DNA from: Schistocerca nitens
Lineage: Eukaryota; Arthropoda; Insecta; Orthoptera; Acrididae
Reading direction: 5' to 3'
Length of the DNA: 64,000 nucleotides
Assembly: GCF_023898315.1 (NCBI RefSeq)
Contig: NC_064614.1
Location: forward strand, 68,522,501 to 68,586,500
This document shows, piece by piece, positions 46,753 to 57,659 of this stretch. The position numbers were made by a program, and so were the translations under genes. The stretch's first letter is position 1, and the number at the start of each line of letters is the position of its first letter. The notes beneath the pieces are model-generated. The model saw only the letters and a program-made list of their open reading frames with translations, was not told where the DNA came from and did not search any database.

Positions 46753-48137
46753 CACTCCTGGAAATGGAAAAAAGAACACATTGACACCGGTGTGTCAGAC
46801 CCACCATACTTGCTCCGGACACTGCGAGAGGGCTGTACAAGCAATGATCACACGCACGGCACAGCGGACACACCAGGAACCGCGGTGTTGGCCGTCGAAT
46901 GGCGCTAGCTGCGCAGCATTTGTGCACCGCCGCCGTCAGTGTCAACCAGTTTGCCGTGACATACGGAGCTCCATCGCACTCTTTAACACTGGTAGCATGC
47001 CGCGACAGCGTGGACGTGAACCGTATGTGCAGTTGACGGACTTTGAGCGAGGGCGTATAGTGGGCATGCGGGAGGCCGGGTGGACGTACCGCCGAATTGC
47101 TCAACACGTGGGGCGTGAGGTCTCCACAGTACATCGATGTTGTCGCCAGTGGTCGGCGGAAGGTGCACGTGCCCGTCGACCTGGGACCGGACCGCAGCGA
47201 CGCACGGATGCACGCCAAGACCGTAGGATACTACGCAGTGCCGTAGGGGACCGCACCGCCACTTCCCAGCAAATTAGGGACACTGTTCGCAACCGTCTCC
47301 ATGAAGCTGGGCTACGGTCCCGCACACCGTTAGGCCGTCTTCCGCTCACGCCCCAACATCGTGCAGCCGGCCTCCAGTGGTGTCGCGACAGGCGTGAATG
47401 GAGGGACGAATGGAGACGTGTCGTCTTCAGCGATGAGAGTCGCTTCTGCCTTGGTGCCAATGATGGTCGTATGCGTGTTTGGCGCCGTGCAGGTGAGCGC
47501 CACAATCAGGACTGCATACGACCGAGGCACACTGGCCCAACACCCGGCATCATGGTGTGGGGAGCGATCTCCTACACTGGCCGTACACCACTGGTGATCG
47601 TCGAGGGGACACTGAATAGTGCACGGTACATCCAAACCGTCATCGAACCCATCGTTCTACCATTCCAAGACCGGCAAGGGAACTTGCTGTTCCAACAGGA
47701 CAATGCACGTCCGCATGTATCCCGTGCCACCCAACGTGCTCTAGAAGGTGTAAGTCAACTACCCTGGCCAGCAAGATCTCCGGATCTGTCCCCCATTGAG
47801 CATGTTTGGGACTGGATGAAGCGTCGTCTCACGCGGTCTGCACGTCCAGCACGAACGCTGGTCCAACTGAGGCACCAGGTGGAAATGGCATGGCAAGCCG
47901 GAACATCCAGCATCTCTACGATCGTCTCCATGGGAGAATAGCAGCCTGCATTGCTGCGAAAGGTGGATATACACTGCACTAGTGCCGACATTGTGCATGC
48001 TCTGTTGCCTGTGTCTATGTGCCTGTGGTTCTGTCAGTGTGATCATGTGATGTATCTGACCCCAGGAATGTGTCAATAAAGTTTCCCCTTCCTGGGACAA
48101 TGAATTCACGGTGTTCTTATTTCAATTTCCAGGAGTG
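46753..48137 (+). mobile_element. Tc1-like transposon, complete and nearly intact
   Basis: 1385 bp with inverted ends CACTCCTGGAAATGGAAAAA (46753) and TTCAATTTCCAGGAGTG (48121-48137), flanked by TA (46751-46752 and 48138-48139). It carries one transposase gene. It is the freshest DNA transposon here. Confidence 0.93.
46997..47941 (+). CDS. Tc1-like transposase, one frameshift from intact
   Basis: I place the start at ATG 46997 (MPRQRGREPYVQLTDFERGR), not at the in-frame ATG 46781, because the extra 72 residues resemble no transposase and cover the 5' non-coding part. The protein has 314 codons. HTH: GRIVGMREAGWTYRRIAQHV and ARARRPGTG linker. Catalytic residues: FSDESRF, QQDNARPH and SPDLSPIEH, all intact; I count 32 residues between the second Asp and the Glu. 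A frameshift near 47890-47905 replaces the usual end, whose frame (QHLYDRLHGRIAACIAAKGG) continues to a stop at 47980-47982. It would bind the inverted ends and cut at TA. Confidence 0.85.
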   Translation: MPRQRGREPYVQLTDFERGRIVGMREAGWTYRRIAQHVGREVSTVHRCCRQWSAEGARARRPGTGPQRRTDARQDRRILRSAVGDRTATSQQIRDTVRNRLHEAGLRSRTPLGRLPLTPQHRAAGLQWCRDRREWRDEWRRVVFSDESRFCLGANDGRMRVWRRAGERHNQDCIRPRHTGPTPGIMVWGAISYTGRTPLVIVEGTLNSARYIQTVIEPIVLPFQDRQGNLLFQQDNARPHVSRATQRALEGVSQLPWPARSPDLSPIEHVWDWMKRRLTRSARPARTLVQLRHQVEMAWQAGTSSISTIVSMGE

Positions 48138-48539
48138 TATGTCGTTCCAACTCGTGGCATTTCCCTCTCCTTGTAGTAGGTGCTGACGGACTGGGGTCCC
48201 ACTGGTTAGTAATGATGACTGTTTATACTGGTTAGGTGCTTATTTGTTGTGCCGATGTACCACCTGCAACCAGATACGCTACAACCAGTCCGTCGCTCAG
48301 AAGTGTGTCACTCCTGCGGTAGCACTGTTCGTTTGTTGTGTCGCCTATATTGCGATGCTCTGCCGACTCGGCTGGCATTGCGTAAACAGGCCAGTAGTCG
48401 CAACCAGTATCCAAAACTGCGATTCCGATGGTTTTGGTCCATACGGGGTACTAAAACTTTTCATAACTGCTGCGGCAGAGATGCTATTTTCGTAGCAGCG
48501 CTGACAAAGTATGACTGCGCTATAGTCACATAGCGTTTG

Positions 48540-49350
48540 TACGAGGTGTGATCAGAAATTAAGTGCACTAGATTTTTCATATATTTTTGAAAAATACGCG
48601 TTTGAAAAAATTACAAGATATTGCTGATACACTTGTCAAATATTTTCCACATAATTTCCAACCCGATGAGTGCATGTCGTCCGCGGCACAAGTCTCTTTA
48701 TGCCTTCCTCGAAGAACTCTCCCACCAGCTCCTTCCACCATTTCAGAACCTATTTCTGCATCTGTTACTCGGTTGAAAATTTAATTCCACCTATGTATCC
48801 CTTCCACAGGGTGAAAAGATGATAATGTGAAGGCACAACGTCCTAACCAAGTGAGTGAAAAAAATACATTCGTCTTGTTAGCATTCCGCACCTTTTGTTT
48901 TGAATGTATTTTTCTTTTAGTTTTTTAAGATCTCACAGGTTCGTTGTGCACTGATTGTTTCCCCGTGAGGCAGAAATTCGACCAAATGACATCTTTTCGG
49001 TTCCAAACCATTAGGCCATGATTTTGTTCCCGAAATTGCGGGTTTGAATTTTTAAGGCACATGGAGAATTGGTGTGCCACCACAGTGGCGACTGTCTTTG
49101 TGTCTCAGGCGTGTAATGAGCCTCCCACGTTTCATTTTCAGTCACAATACAGCTCAGAAATTACTCACGTTTCATTTCAAGTTGCTCAAGAAACTCGTGG
49201 GCGCTACTGACCGGATTTTTGTTACGCTGCTGTGTAAACTGTTTTCGAACACATTTTGCGTAGTTTCCCTTATGTCAACGTTTCTCCGAGTTTCTCGTAT
49301 AAGAGAGTTCTGCATAGTTGTGGAAACATCGCAGATATTTTGTACACTGT
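48540..49350 (-). pseudogene. Mariner-like element, degenerate
   Basis: GTACGAGGTGTGATCAGAAA at 48539 resembles a mariner end. Just right of it, minus-strand WKELVGEFFEEGIKRLVPR resembles a mariner transposase C-terminus. The text at 49060-49210 looks like the middle of the same gene, but no frame is intact. The other end was not found. Confidence 0.45.
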
Positions 49351-49906
49351 AAATCGGCGGTCTTCACGAACAGATTCCTTCATCTTTTTTTCCTTTTTTT
49401 TTTTTTTTTTGCACAAACTCATAAGCTAAACCGAAAGGTCTCCCACTCCTCTGGTCGCCAAGAACATTATTTCAGCCTCCGTTACACTCCCTACAACTGT
49501 TGAATAAACTCGGTTTGTTGATTAGCAGCTTCGCCGGAAACCGTTTTGATTGGCGAAATGTTTTCAGTAGGTGTTTCTCTTCTAGGGACTAGGACGCGGA
49601 TCACAGCACATGACTACAGTGGCGGGATTCCTTAGCGACGTCTTTCTTGCAACTACAGAGTACCGCGTTCCTGAGATTCTCGCACTTGTCAGGGAAGTCC
49701 TCTCTACCACTCAGTGCTGCCAAAAAACGAAACAAGAATCACAGCCCGTTATTCAAGTGTCTCTCACAGGAACACAGAGAAAACAGTGATCAAGTTTTAA
49801 TACGCTTATTCATAACAAATACGTCCGCTTTGGCAATAAGAACAAAAGCCATAAAATACAGCGTCTCACTGAGACTAAAGTCGCCCGGCTATTAATAGTA
49901 CGTAGT
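49351..49906. other. Spacer with poly-T run, no gene seen
   Basis: A T-rich run lies at 49384-49410. No supported coding region. Confidence 0.3.
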
Positions 49907-51042
49907 AACACTGCTAGGGCCCGCACGGTTGGCCGTGCGGTCTAACGCACGGCTTTCCGGGCGGGAAGGAGCGCCTGGGCCCCGGCACGAATCCGCCTGG
50001 AGGATTTGTGCCGAGGTCCAGTGAACCGGCCAGTCTGAGGTTTTTAGGCGGTTTTCCATCTGCCTCGGCGAATGTGGGCTGGTTCCCCTTATTCCGCCTC
50101 AGCTACACTATGTCGGCGAAGTTCTCCACGTACGCGTACAGCACCATTACTCTACCATGCAAACATAGGGGCTACACTCGTCTGGTGTGAGACGTTCCCT
50201 GAGGGGTCCACCGCGGGCCGAACCGCACAATAACCCTGGGTTCACAAACTGCCTATTGGCTTCTGTCTCGGGTTCTTCGGCCGACGTTCATCTAATGATT
50301 TTTCTGACGTTTCGCCAGCACGAGTGGCTGGCATTGTCAAAGCTTCACCCTCCATTGCCGGTGGTGAACTGGAGCCGAGCTCGCGGGCGCAGGCTATATG
50401 TACCTGGCGCGCCAACGTCCGAGGGCTTCTCCGCGGCCATTTCCGGTGCGGTTCTCCTCTTGCTACCTGCGACGGTCGTTCGCTGCAGTACGGGAAGCCA
50501 GGATCCGTTGACTGTCACACGCGCTTGTTCAGAGAAGCTGTAGAAATACAAAAACACGCGAACAGTTTGAACAAGAAAGAGGAAAGCCTTAAGGTCAACG
50601 GATCCTGGCTTCCCGTACTGAAGCGAACGACCGTCGCAGGTAGCAAGAGGAGAACCGCACCGGAAATGACCGCGGAGAAGCCCTCGGACGTTGGCGCGCC
50701 AGGTACATATAGCCTGCGCCCGCGAGCTCGGCTCCAGTTCACCACCGGCAATGGAGGGTGAAGCTTTGACAATGCCAGCCACTCGTGCTGGCGAAACGTC
50801 AGAAAAATCATTAGATGAACGTCGGCCGAAGAACCCGAGACAGAAGCCAATAGGCAGTTTGTCAACAAGTGGCCACGAAAGCCTCAACAATTTTGTAACC
50901 CTGGGTTCGTTGTGGGGCGGCGGAGGGGTGAAGTGGACTGCGGTAGTCGTCGTGGGGTTATGGACCACTGCGGCTGCGGCGGGGACGGAACCTCTCCGTC
51001 GTTTCTAGGTCCCCGGTTAACATACAATATAACACTGCTAGG
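49907..51042 (+). mobile_element. tRNA-derived SINE (family D), interrupted by a foldback element
   Basis: The body is 49919-51030, flanked by a perfect 12-bp duplication AACACTGCTAGG (49907-49918, 51031-51042). Removing 50243-50896 plus one duplication copy leaves about 447 bp that match the copy at 16538-17005, from head GTTGGCCGTGCGGTCTAACG to tail CATACAATAT. Confidence 0.9.
50232..50908. mobile_element. Foldback element with 270-bp inverted arms
   Basis: The left arm 50244-50512 and right arm 50593-50862 are near-perfect reverse complements around an 80-bp spacer. About 34 bp (CAACAAGTGGCCACGAAAGC and on) extend the right side. Flanks AACCCTGGGTTC (50232-50243 and 50897-50908) form an 11-12-bp duplication. 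There is no transposase, so it is non-autonomous; the duplication length suggests a Mutator-like mover. Mirror-image open frames on the two strands are a consequence of the palindrome. Confidence 0.9.
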
Positions 51043-51479
51043 AGCTTCATAGGAAAATACACTTGCAGGGATATAATGCTCAAGAATAACGTCGTGTTTA
51101 TCTGCAGTACAGGCCCAGAAAAGTCTGTCCTTAAATCAGTCTAAGTCCACAGAGGAAGCACTGATGAAAGCTGAGAACTGGGACGTCGGTCCCTAAGCTG
51201 TGCTTCGAGAGCGTCCTGAGTTGCATTTGGGAGAGCTTGTCGAAAATAGTTTTTGTTGACAATTCAGATTTACAGATTGATTTCGTGGATGCGATTATAC
51301 ACAAAGGTGAAAAAAGTCAAGGGATAGCTATAAGCACATTTAGGCCTACAGATGACAGTGGTATCACGTACACGAGATGTAAGAGGACAGTGCACTGACA
51401 GAGATGTCATTCGTATTCAGGCGATTCATGTGAAACGTTTTCGACGTGATTATAGCTGCACGACGATAATTAACATACT

Positions 51480-52680
51480 CTGAACGAGGAATGGAAGTTC
51501 GATCTAGACGCATGGGCATTCCATTTGGAAAAATGGTTTGGGTTCAAAATGGTTCAAATGGCTCTGAGCACTATGGGACTCAACTGCTGAGGTTATTAGT
51601 CCCCTAGAACTTAGAACTAGTTAAACCTAACTAACCTAAGAACATCACAAACATCCATGCCCGAGGCAGGATTCGAACCTGCGACCGTAGCGGTCTTGCG
51701 GTTCCAGACTGCAGCGCCTTTAACCGCACGGCCACCTCGGCCGGCCAATGGTTTGGGATTTCAATATTCCCACATCCGCAGTTTCAAGAGTGTGCCGAGA
51801 ATACCAAGCTTCAGACGTTGCCTATTACCACGGATCTGACAGCGGCCGATAGCCTTCACGTAACGATCGAGAGGAGCTGCGTTTCCATAGTCAGAGCTAT
51901 TAGGCAAGCAAGACTTTATGAAATAACATCGGGAATCAATGTTGCGCGCACGACGAACGTATGAGTTAGGACAGTGCGTCAAAATTGGGCGTTAATGGGC
52001 TGTGGCAGCAGTCGACCGATGCGTGTGCCCTTGGTAACACCACCACACCGCCTGCAGCGTCTGTCCTGGGCTCATGACGTTACCGGTTGGACGCTAGACG
52101 ACTCGAAAACCACGACCTGGTCAGGCGGGTCACGACTTCAGTTGGTAAGAGCTGTTGATAGGATTCGAGTGCGGCGCAGATACCACGAAGCCGTGGAACG
52201 AATTCTCAACAAGGCACTGTGCATGCTGGTGGTGGTTCCATAATGGTGTAGGCTGCTTACGTGGAATGGACTGGATCATCTAATCCAACTGAACGAATCA
52301 TTGGCTGGATATGGTTATGTTTAGCTACTAGGAGACAGTTTGCAACCCTTCGTGTACTTCACATTTTTATGGATGACAATGTGCTATGTCACTGGGCTAC
52401 AGTTGTTCGCGACTGGCTTGAAGAATATTCTGGACAGTTCGAGCAAATTATGTGGTCATCCAGATCGACCGACATGAAACCCACTAAACATTTACGGGAT
52501 ATAGTTGAGAGGTTAGCTGGTGCACAAAATCCTGATGATCAACACTTTCGCAGTCGCAAACTGCTATAGAGGTAACATGGCTCAATATTTCTGCAGGGGA
52601 CTTACGACTTGTCGAGTCCATACGACTTCAAGTTGCTGGACTGCGCCAGGTAGAAAAAGCTCCGACACGGTATTAGGTGT
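51480..52680 (+). pseudogene. Tc1-like transposase, degenerate
   Basis: Near 51500 the frame reads RSRRMGIPFGKMVW before the SINE, resuming DFNIPTSAVSRV. Later MDDNVLCHWATVVRDWLEEY contains the second catalytic Asp. The Glu position in SRSTDMKPTKHLRDIVERLA is Lys instead of Glu. Stops and shifts are frequent. The gene ends near 52674 just before the right terminal repeat. Confidence 0.75.
51532..51757 (-). mobile_element. tRNA-derived SINE (family A) in the Tc1-like element
   Basis: The body is 51543-51746, flanked by a perfect 11-bp duplication AATGGTTTGGG (51532-51542, 51747-51757). Intact B box (inverted, GGCAGGATTCGAACCTGCGA) and a head ending CCTCGGCCGGCC. Few substitutions from the other copies. 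Confidence 0.92.
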
Positions 52681-53090
52681 CCCATAACTTTTGTCACCTC
52701 AACGTACAGCTGCCTGTGGCCGATTACTGGTGAAACAGTTTCCTTGTCACACGTTGTGCGGACGCGTCTACGTCCCTCGGAGTGGCGGCCTTCACCAGAG
52801 ATGGTATCGCTGCCCGTGGTCTGGTCGAGGCTGCGACATGGAGAGCTCGCGATGATGTGGCATGGATGCCCGAGGGGTTGCCGCAACATTTTGCGTAGAT
52901 CTCTGATATAGCAGTTGCTATCACAGTAGACCTAGTTTCTGAACGTGCCTCGCCGAAATACGAGGGTTGGCCAGAAAGTAAGGCACCGCATTTTTTTCTC
53001 AGCCGAAAACAATTCTACGAATGTAAAACACTAAGTATGTATTATTTGAACTCTCCTGAGTAAGCGTGCCAAGTTTGCGTCACTTCCGAC

Positions 53091-53305
53091 AGATAGAGAT
53101 GGTTCAAATGGCTCTGAGCACTATGGGACTTAACATCTAAGGTCATCAGTCCCCTAGAACTTAGAACTACTTAAACCTAACTAACCTAAGGACATCACAC
53201 ACATCGATGCCCGAGGCAGGATTCGAACCTGCGACCGTAGCGGTCGCGCGGTTACTGACTGAAGCGCCTAGAACCGCTCGGCCACCCCGACCGGCAGATA
53301 CAGAT
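53091..53305 (-). mobile_element. tRNA-derived SINE (family A) in the mariner
   Basis: The body is 53101-53295, between AGATAGAGAT (53091-53100) and AGATACAGAT (53296-53305), 9 of 10 identical. The B box is intact; the head ends CCCCGACCGGC. Confidence 0.88.
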
Positions 53306-53539
53306 GCTGCAAGACAGTTTTAACATAGTATATGTAGGTGATCTACATTATAAGCAACGTGCCGTCATTTAATTTCTCACTGCAGACAAAGAAACTGTGG
53401 GGAATATTCAAAAACACTTGTGTGAAGTCTATGGAGCACATGCTTAGTCGCTGGGTATAGTTAGTCGCTTGGCACGGAGGGTGAGGTCATCAGAAGGCGG
53501 CTCGGTGGAGCTCCACAAAAGAAGAAATTCAACGCAACT

Positions 53540-53965
53540 GCTTCCGCCGATGAAGTCAGGCTCACCGTGTTCTGGGACTATGAAGATGTGATTCTCATTT
53601 ATGTAATTCCGAAAGGCGGTACCGTTGACTCCAAAGCAAATGTCAACACATTAACAAAAATCAAGACGCACTTCCGGCGACTTCGGCGCCACAGCAAACC
53701 AGGAGACGTTTTGCTGCAGCACCATAACCCAGGGTCTAACGTAAGTCTGAGGACTGCGAAACACATCGAAAAACATTGTAGGACAGGGTCCCCCCATCAC
53801 CCCTAAACCTTTGATTTAGCCCCCTCGGACTTCCACTTTTTTTGGCCATAAAACGATGCCATTTGTGGAAGATATATTGAGGACGATAATGATGTCATTC
53901 ACACAGCGAAGCATTGTCACCACCACCAGGACCAGGATTGGTACTAGAGTGCTGCAATGCTCAAT
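53540..53965 (+). pseudogene. Mariner transposase, main part
   Basis: VRLTVFWDYEDVILIYVIPK holds the first catalytic Asp (FWD). The second block, usually HDNARPH, reads HHNPGSN, so that Asp is His. PSDFHFF follows a broken PYSPDLAPSDFH. The end, RWRKAILRDGDYVGK stop, is at about 57212-57259 beyond the inserted DNA. Inactive. Confidence 0.72.
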
Positions 53966-54166
53966 GTTTGACCGGTCACTGCTCGCCTGTTGACGGGGTG
54001 ACCGAGCCGCTCGTGTCAGGCTCCACACGACTCGGCTCGGCCACGTACTGGCCCCATGTCTGTTGTTCGGATTCCGGACACGCGGATAAGAGAGCGTGAC
54101 CGGTCACCGCTGACACCTCACCTCGCCTCGCCCCGGCTCGCAGCACTGTGCTGCACAAATCCAACA

Positions 54167-54171
<5 letters not shown>

Positions 54172-54243
<72 letters not shown>

Positions 54244-54290
54244 GTATTTATCTCTGTCTCTCTCTCTTTCTCTCTCTCTCTCTCTCCCTT
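54172..54290. repeat. CT / CA compound microsatellite
   Basis: CT repeats at about 54172-54202, CA repeats at 54205-54240, then CT-rich text again to 54290. 53968-54170 is GC-rich and unassigned. Confidence 0.95.
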
Positions 54291-54536
54291 TTAATACAAA
54301 AGTAACGTTTCCAAGAATGGGTACGTGACACAGCTAAATTCGCAAAACACTCGGAAAGTAACACGATATTTCAATAGAATCACGGATATAAGACGAGTCT
54401 CATTTCCAAACAGAAGATATATTTTTCCTTTCGTTAAAAGGAAACGTTAAATAAGTACTGTCCCTGTAATCTAGAAGACAACCGCCTTCATAAAGAAAAC
54501 ATGCAAAGAACATTACACATATACAGACGTAACTTG

Positions 54537-56587
54537 TCATACTTTGCACTTGCTTGCAACAGATGCAAAATTATAGTTATTGTTGATCAGCAGCAGATCA
54601 TTAACGCGTTCCGGATTTAATTGGCTGTGGCGATTTAATAGTAACATGCCGGCTTTACTTTCACTAGGTGCGCTTGTTGCTGGGGTACATAAAATACGTC
54701 TTGCAACTGCAGCTAGACCTGGCAGATCTGTTTCATGTCTGCTCCACCGCTTTAAGATGTCATCATCATCTGCGGGGTGCATTAAAATGTACAGATCTAC
54801 TTCATCTACTGCGGATGATCTGTTGTTCCTCCATTCCTTGAAACGCTTTCTTTATATGTGTGGTGATGACACAGTACTTGAAGGATCTATGATAATAAAC
54901 AAAATAGACACGTAATACAGAACTGATGTGGAAATCATCGAAACGTTCCCCTAAAAACGAGGTGTTTTACGTTAGTGAAATATTATACAAATTATAACAT
55001 TACCGTTTCTTTATAATACACTATCCACTAACTATGCAAAAACGATTATGTTAATGTTTGCATGTTGTACTTGCGTAAGTAGCACACATTTGTCGCACAT
55101 TGCTAATAATTTCCTACTTTTCATTTATTTCAAGCATATTAAGATCACGGAAAGACGCCCAAAGAGACGTAGCAATTTTGAGTCTGGAAGTGATCAGAAT
55201 CTACTCACAAACGAAAGTCAACGCTCGAATTTTAGTCCTTTCTACCTCCTGTTAAAAAATACATATCTGTTAGTACACATCAGTTACGTTAGTTCATTAT
55301 AAATCTATCGCGTATGATAATGAAACAGTGCTTTTAACTGCAGTAATTACTTACCTGACAATCAGTGTCATTTACACTGCAAATTGGTTACAGTTTGTGA
55401 AACCAAAGAAGAACTAACTGGATTGTCGGTTCTTTTTCGCCTTAAATTCATCTGTGGCCTCAGAAAAGACGCAATTTTTCCTGAAATCTCATTATCATTT
55501 GCTTGCAATATGTAAGCGGAGTCCTTTTCCATCAGCAAAACATCAACTTCGTTATACTGAGTGTGTATGGATTCCAGCATAGTGTACAAGCTGTTCCAGC
55601 GTGTGCAGACCACTTGTTTCAACGACGATTTCAAAGACGAGCAGACGCCACTTTTCTTAATGTACCTCACAATGCACTTTGCAGTATTTGTTGTTGATGC
55701 GATGTTCGGGGCATGATTTAACAAGAAGTTATCTCCATCGAAAGGATGGCTAAATGCTGTGTTTATACAGTGAGCAGCACAAGGAATCCTCTCGTGAATT
55801 CCCAAAGCATTTATTACATTGGTACCCTGGTTGGAGACAAAAGCAAAAGAGTGCAACACGTACAGCGAAATGTCCCAATCAGCCATCCTCTCTTCAATTT
55901 CTTTCATAATATTTACTCCCGTCTTCTTAACGTCCGAGAATTTTGTTGTAAATAAAACACTGTTCACCAGAGAGCAATCTGTGTTAAAGTAAGCGTCAAA
56001 TAATGCACCTGATTAAGCGAATCAGTCCACATATCAACTGTCGCAGCAGATGTTTTATTAATAACTTCCGCAATGACAGAAGGCATTATGCTGTTTAGTA
56101 TTGCATCAGCTTATTCTTTGACATGTCTGCTTGTAGTGGAGGGATGTGGCATGACATCTGCCACGTTAACTTCTCCATAATGGGCACCTACATGCATTAA
56201 TTCTTGCCCTAGTTCTCTGAAATCTTCACCGGGAACGGCATTAAAAGGTCTCATATCTTTAGCACGCATTGCAACACACTTCGCTGTAATACTATTTTTT
56301 ATTACTGCCGGTATGCCTGAAGGAGCTGTGTCTTTGTGAGGTTTCTTGCAACTGTGTTTCTTTAAATGAGTGGTTCCCGACTGGAAACACAATAATGTGG
56401 AGCAGTTTATGCACGATACGTACCCAGTAGGCGCACTGTTTACGTCTACAACCAACAGAAATGTACTCCATACTTGGCTTTTTAGACCTTCCCGTTTCTT
56501 CAGTGTGTAAACATTGGTTTCAGTCTTACGTCTTACTGTACTGGCTTCCTCGCGCTGCATGATTACAGGGAGAGTGAGACACCACAA
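54537..56587 (-). pseudogene. hAT-type transposase with BED zinc finger
   Basis: Reading leftwards from 56587: a BED finger (WSTFLLVV, CINC, THLKKH), then AVPGEDFRELGQELMHVGAH. Next come the RNase H-like core FAFVSNQGTNVINALG (the usual VTD Asp is Asn), the CAAHC motif and TRWNSLYTMLESI. Last is the hATC dimerisation region DLPGLAAVARRILCTPATSA, then RHSQLNPERVNDLLLINNNY at 54700-54560. A CAG/GTAAGT donor at about 55357 and an ATCATAG acceptor at about 54892 suggest an intron between the core and the C-terminus. Terminal repeats were not identified. Confidence 0.72.
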
Positions 56588-56737
56588 ATGATAAGGCCGT
56601 ACTGGCTACGGTCTCACACAGATAATAACACGGGTAATGTGTTTGAAGTTATGTGCTACGTATTCGGTCAAGGCTTCTATGCTCGGTCACTAGAACTAGT
56701 GCGGGCAGCCTCTCCTGTTAGGGTGTGCTCGCCCCAT

Positions 56738-57160
56738 CTACATCTACAACTACATCTACATACATACTCCGCAATCCACCATACGGTGCGTGGCGGAGGG
56801 TACGTCGTACCACAACTAGCATCTTCTCTCCCTATCCCACTCCCAAACAGAACGAGGGAAAAATAACTGCCTATATGCCTCTGTACGAGACCTAATCTCT
56901 CTTATCTTTGTGGTCTTTCTGCGAAATGTAAGTTGGCGGCAGTAAAATTGTACTGCAGTCAGCTTCAAATGCTGGTTCTCTAAATTTCCTCAGTAGCGAT
57001 TCACGAAAAGAACGCCTCCTTTCCTCTAGAGACTCCCACCCGAGTTCCTGAAGCATTTCCGTAACACTCGCGTGATGATCAAACCTACCAGTAGCAAATC
57101 TAGCAGCCCGCCTCTGAATTGCTTCTATGTCCTCCCTCAATCCGACCTCGTATTTTGTGC
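56738..57160 (-). mobile_element. CR1-like LINE 3' end (second subfamily)
   Basis: The tail CATCTACATCTACAACTACA marks the 3' end, followed by the 3'UTR (CCACCATACGGTGCGTGGCG). The RT C-terminus reads MREDIEAIQRRAARFATGRF then LQELGWESLEERRRSFRESL. It is 5'-truncated at about 57158 where mariner text resumes. Confidence 0.82.
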
Positions 57161-57401
57161 TTGCTTACTCTGTCACGCTGGACTCTAATTGGTACCGACC
57201 GGACATACACGCCCTTATTTCACGCTGGAGGAAGGCCATATTGCGGGATGGAGATTACGTGGGTAAATAGGGTGTGTAGATAAAACACCTTTCTTTCGTG
57301 TGTGTAATTCTATTTATGTTCAATAAAGAATTGTTGAAAGAAAGAAAAAAACGTGGTGCATTACTTTCTGGGCAATCCTCGTAGCTTCTTCTTCACTAAA
57401 A

Positions 57402-57621
57402 ATGAGCCTGCAAATGGTTCAAATGGCTCTGAGCACTATGGGACTTGTCTTCCGAGGTCATCAGTTCCCTAGAACTTAGAATTACTAAAACCTAACTAAC
57501 CTAAGGACATCACACACATCCATGTCCGAGGCAGGATTTGAACCTGCGACCGTAGCGATCGTGCGGTTCCAGAATGTAGCGCCTAGAACCTCTCGGCCAC
57601 TCCGCCCGAAATAAGCCTGCA
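57402..57621 (-). mobile_element. tRNA-derived SINE (family A)
   Basis: The body is 57413-57610, between ATGAGCCTGCA (57402-57412) and ATAAGCCTGCA (57611-57621), 10 of 11 identical. The inverted B box is GGCAGGATTTGAACCTGCGA. Confidence 0.88.
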
Positions 57622-57659
57622 TAAGAACGAGATATTAATCAGTGTATCCCACAAGCTAC

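Larger units (their letters stand above)
51298..52706 (+). mobile_element. Tc1-like transposon, full length but dead
   Basis: Ends CACAAAGGTGAAAAAAGTCA (51300) and TAACTTTTGTCACCTCAACG (to 52704) are imperfect inverted repeats with TA on both sides (51298-51299, 52705-52706). This family differs from those at 273 and 46753. A SINE sits at 51543-51746. Confidence 0.82.
52959..57383 (+). mobile_element. Mariner-like element, split by about 3.2 kb of other insertions
   Basis: Left end CGAGGGTTGGCCAGAAAGTA (52961) and right end TTACTTTCTGGGCAATCCTCG (to 57381) are inverted repeats with TA outside (52959-52960, 57382-57383). Transposase text runs to about 53965 and resumes at about 57165. A SINE, a hAT element, a microsatellite and a CR1 end lie inside. 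ATTGGTAC occurs at both break edges. Confidence 0.78.

Noticed and set aside
46781-46996. N-terminal extension of the 46.8-kb transposase frame
   Set aside because: These 72 codons resemble no transposase and cover the element's non-coding end; the start at 46997 fits the family.
50324-50968. Two long open frames with almost the same protein on opposite strands
   Set aside because: They are mirror images produced by the 270-bp palindromic foldback, not genes.
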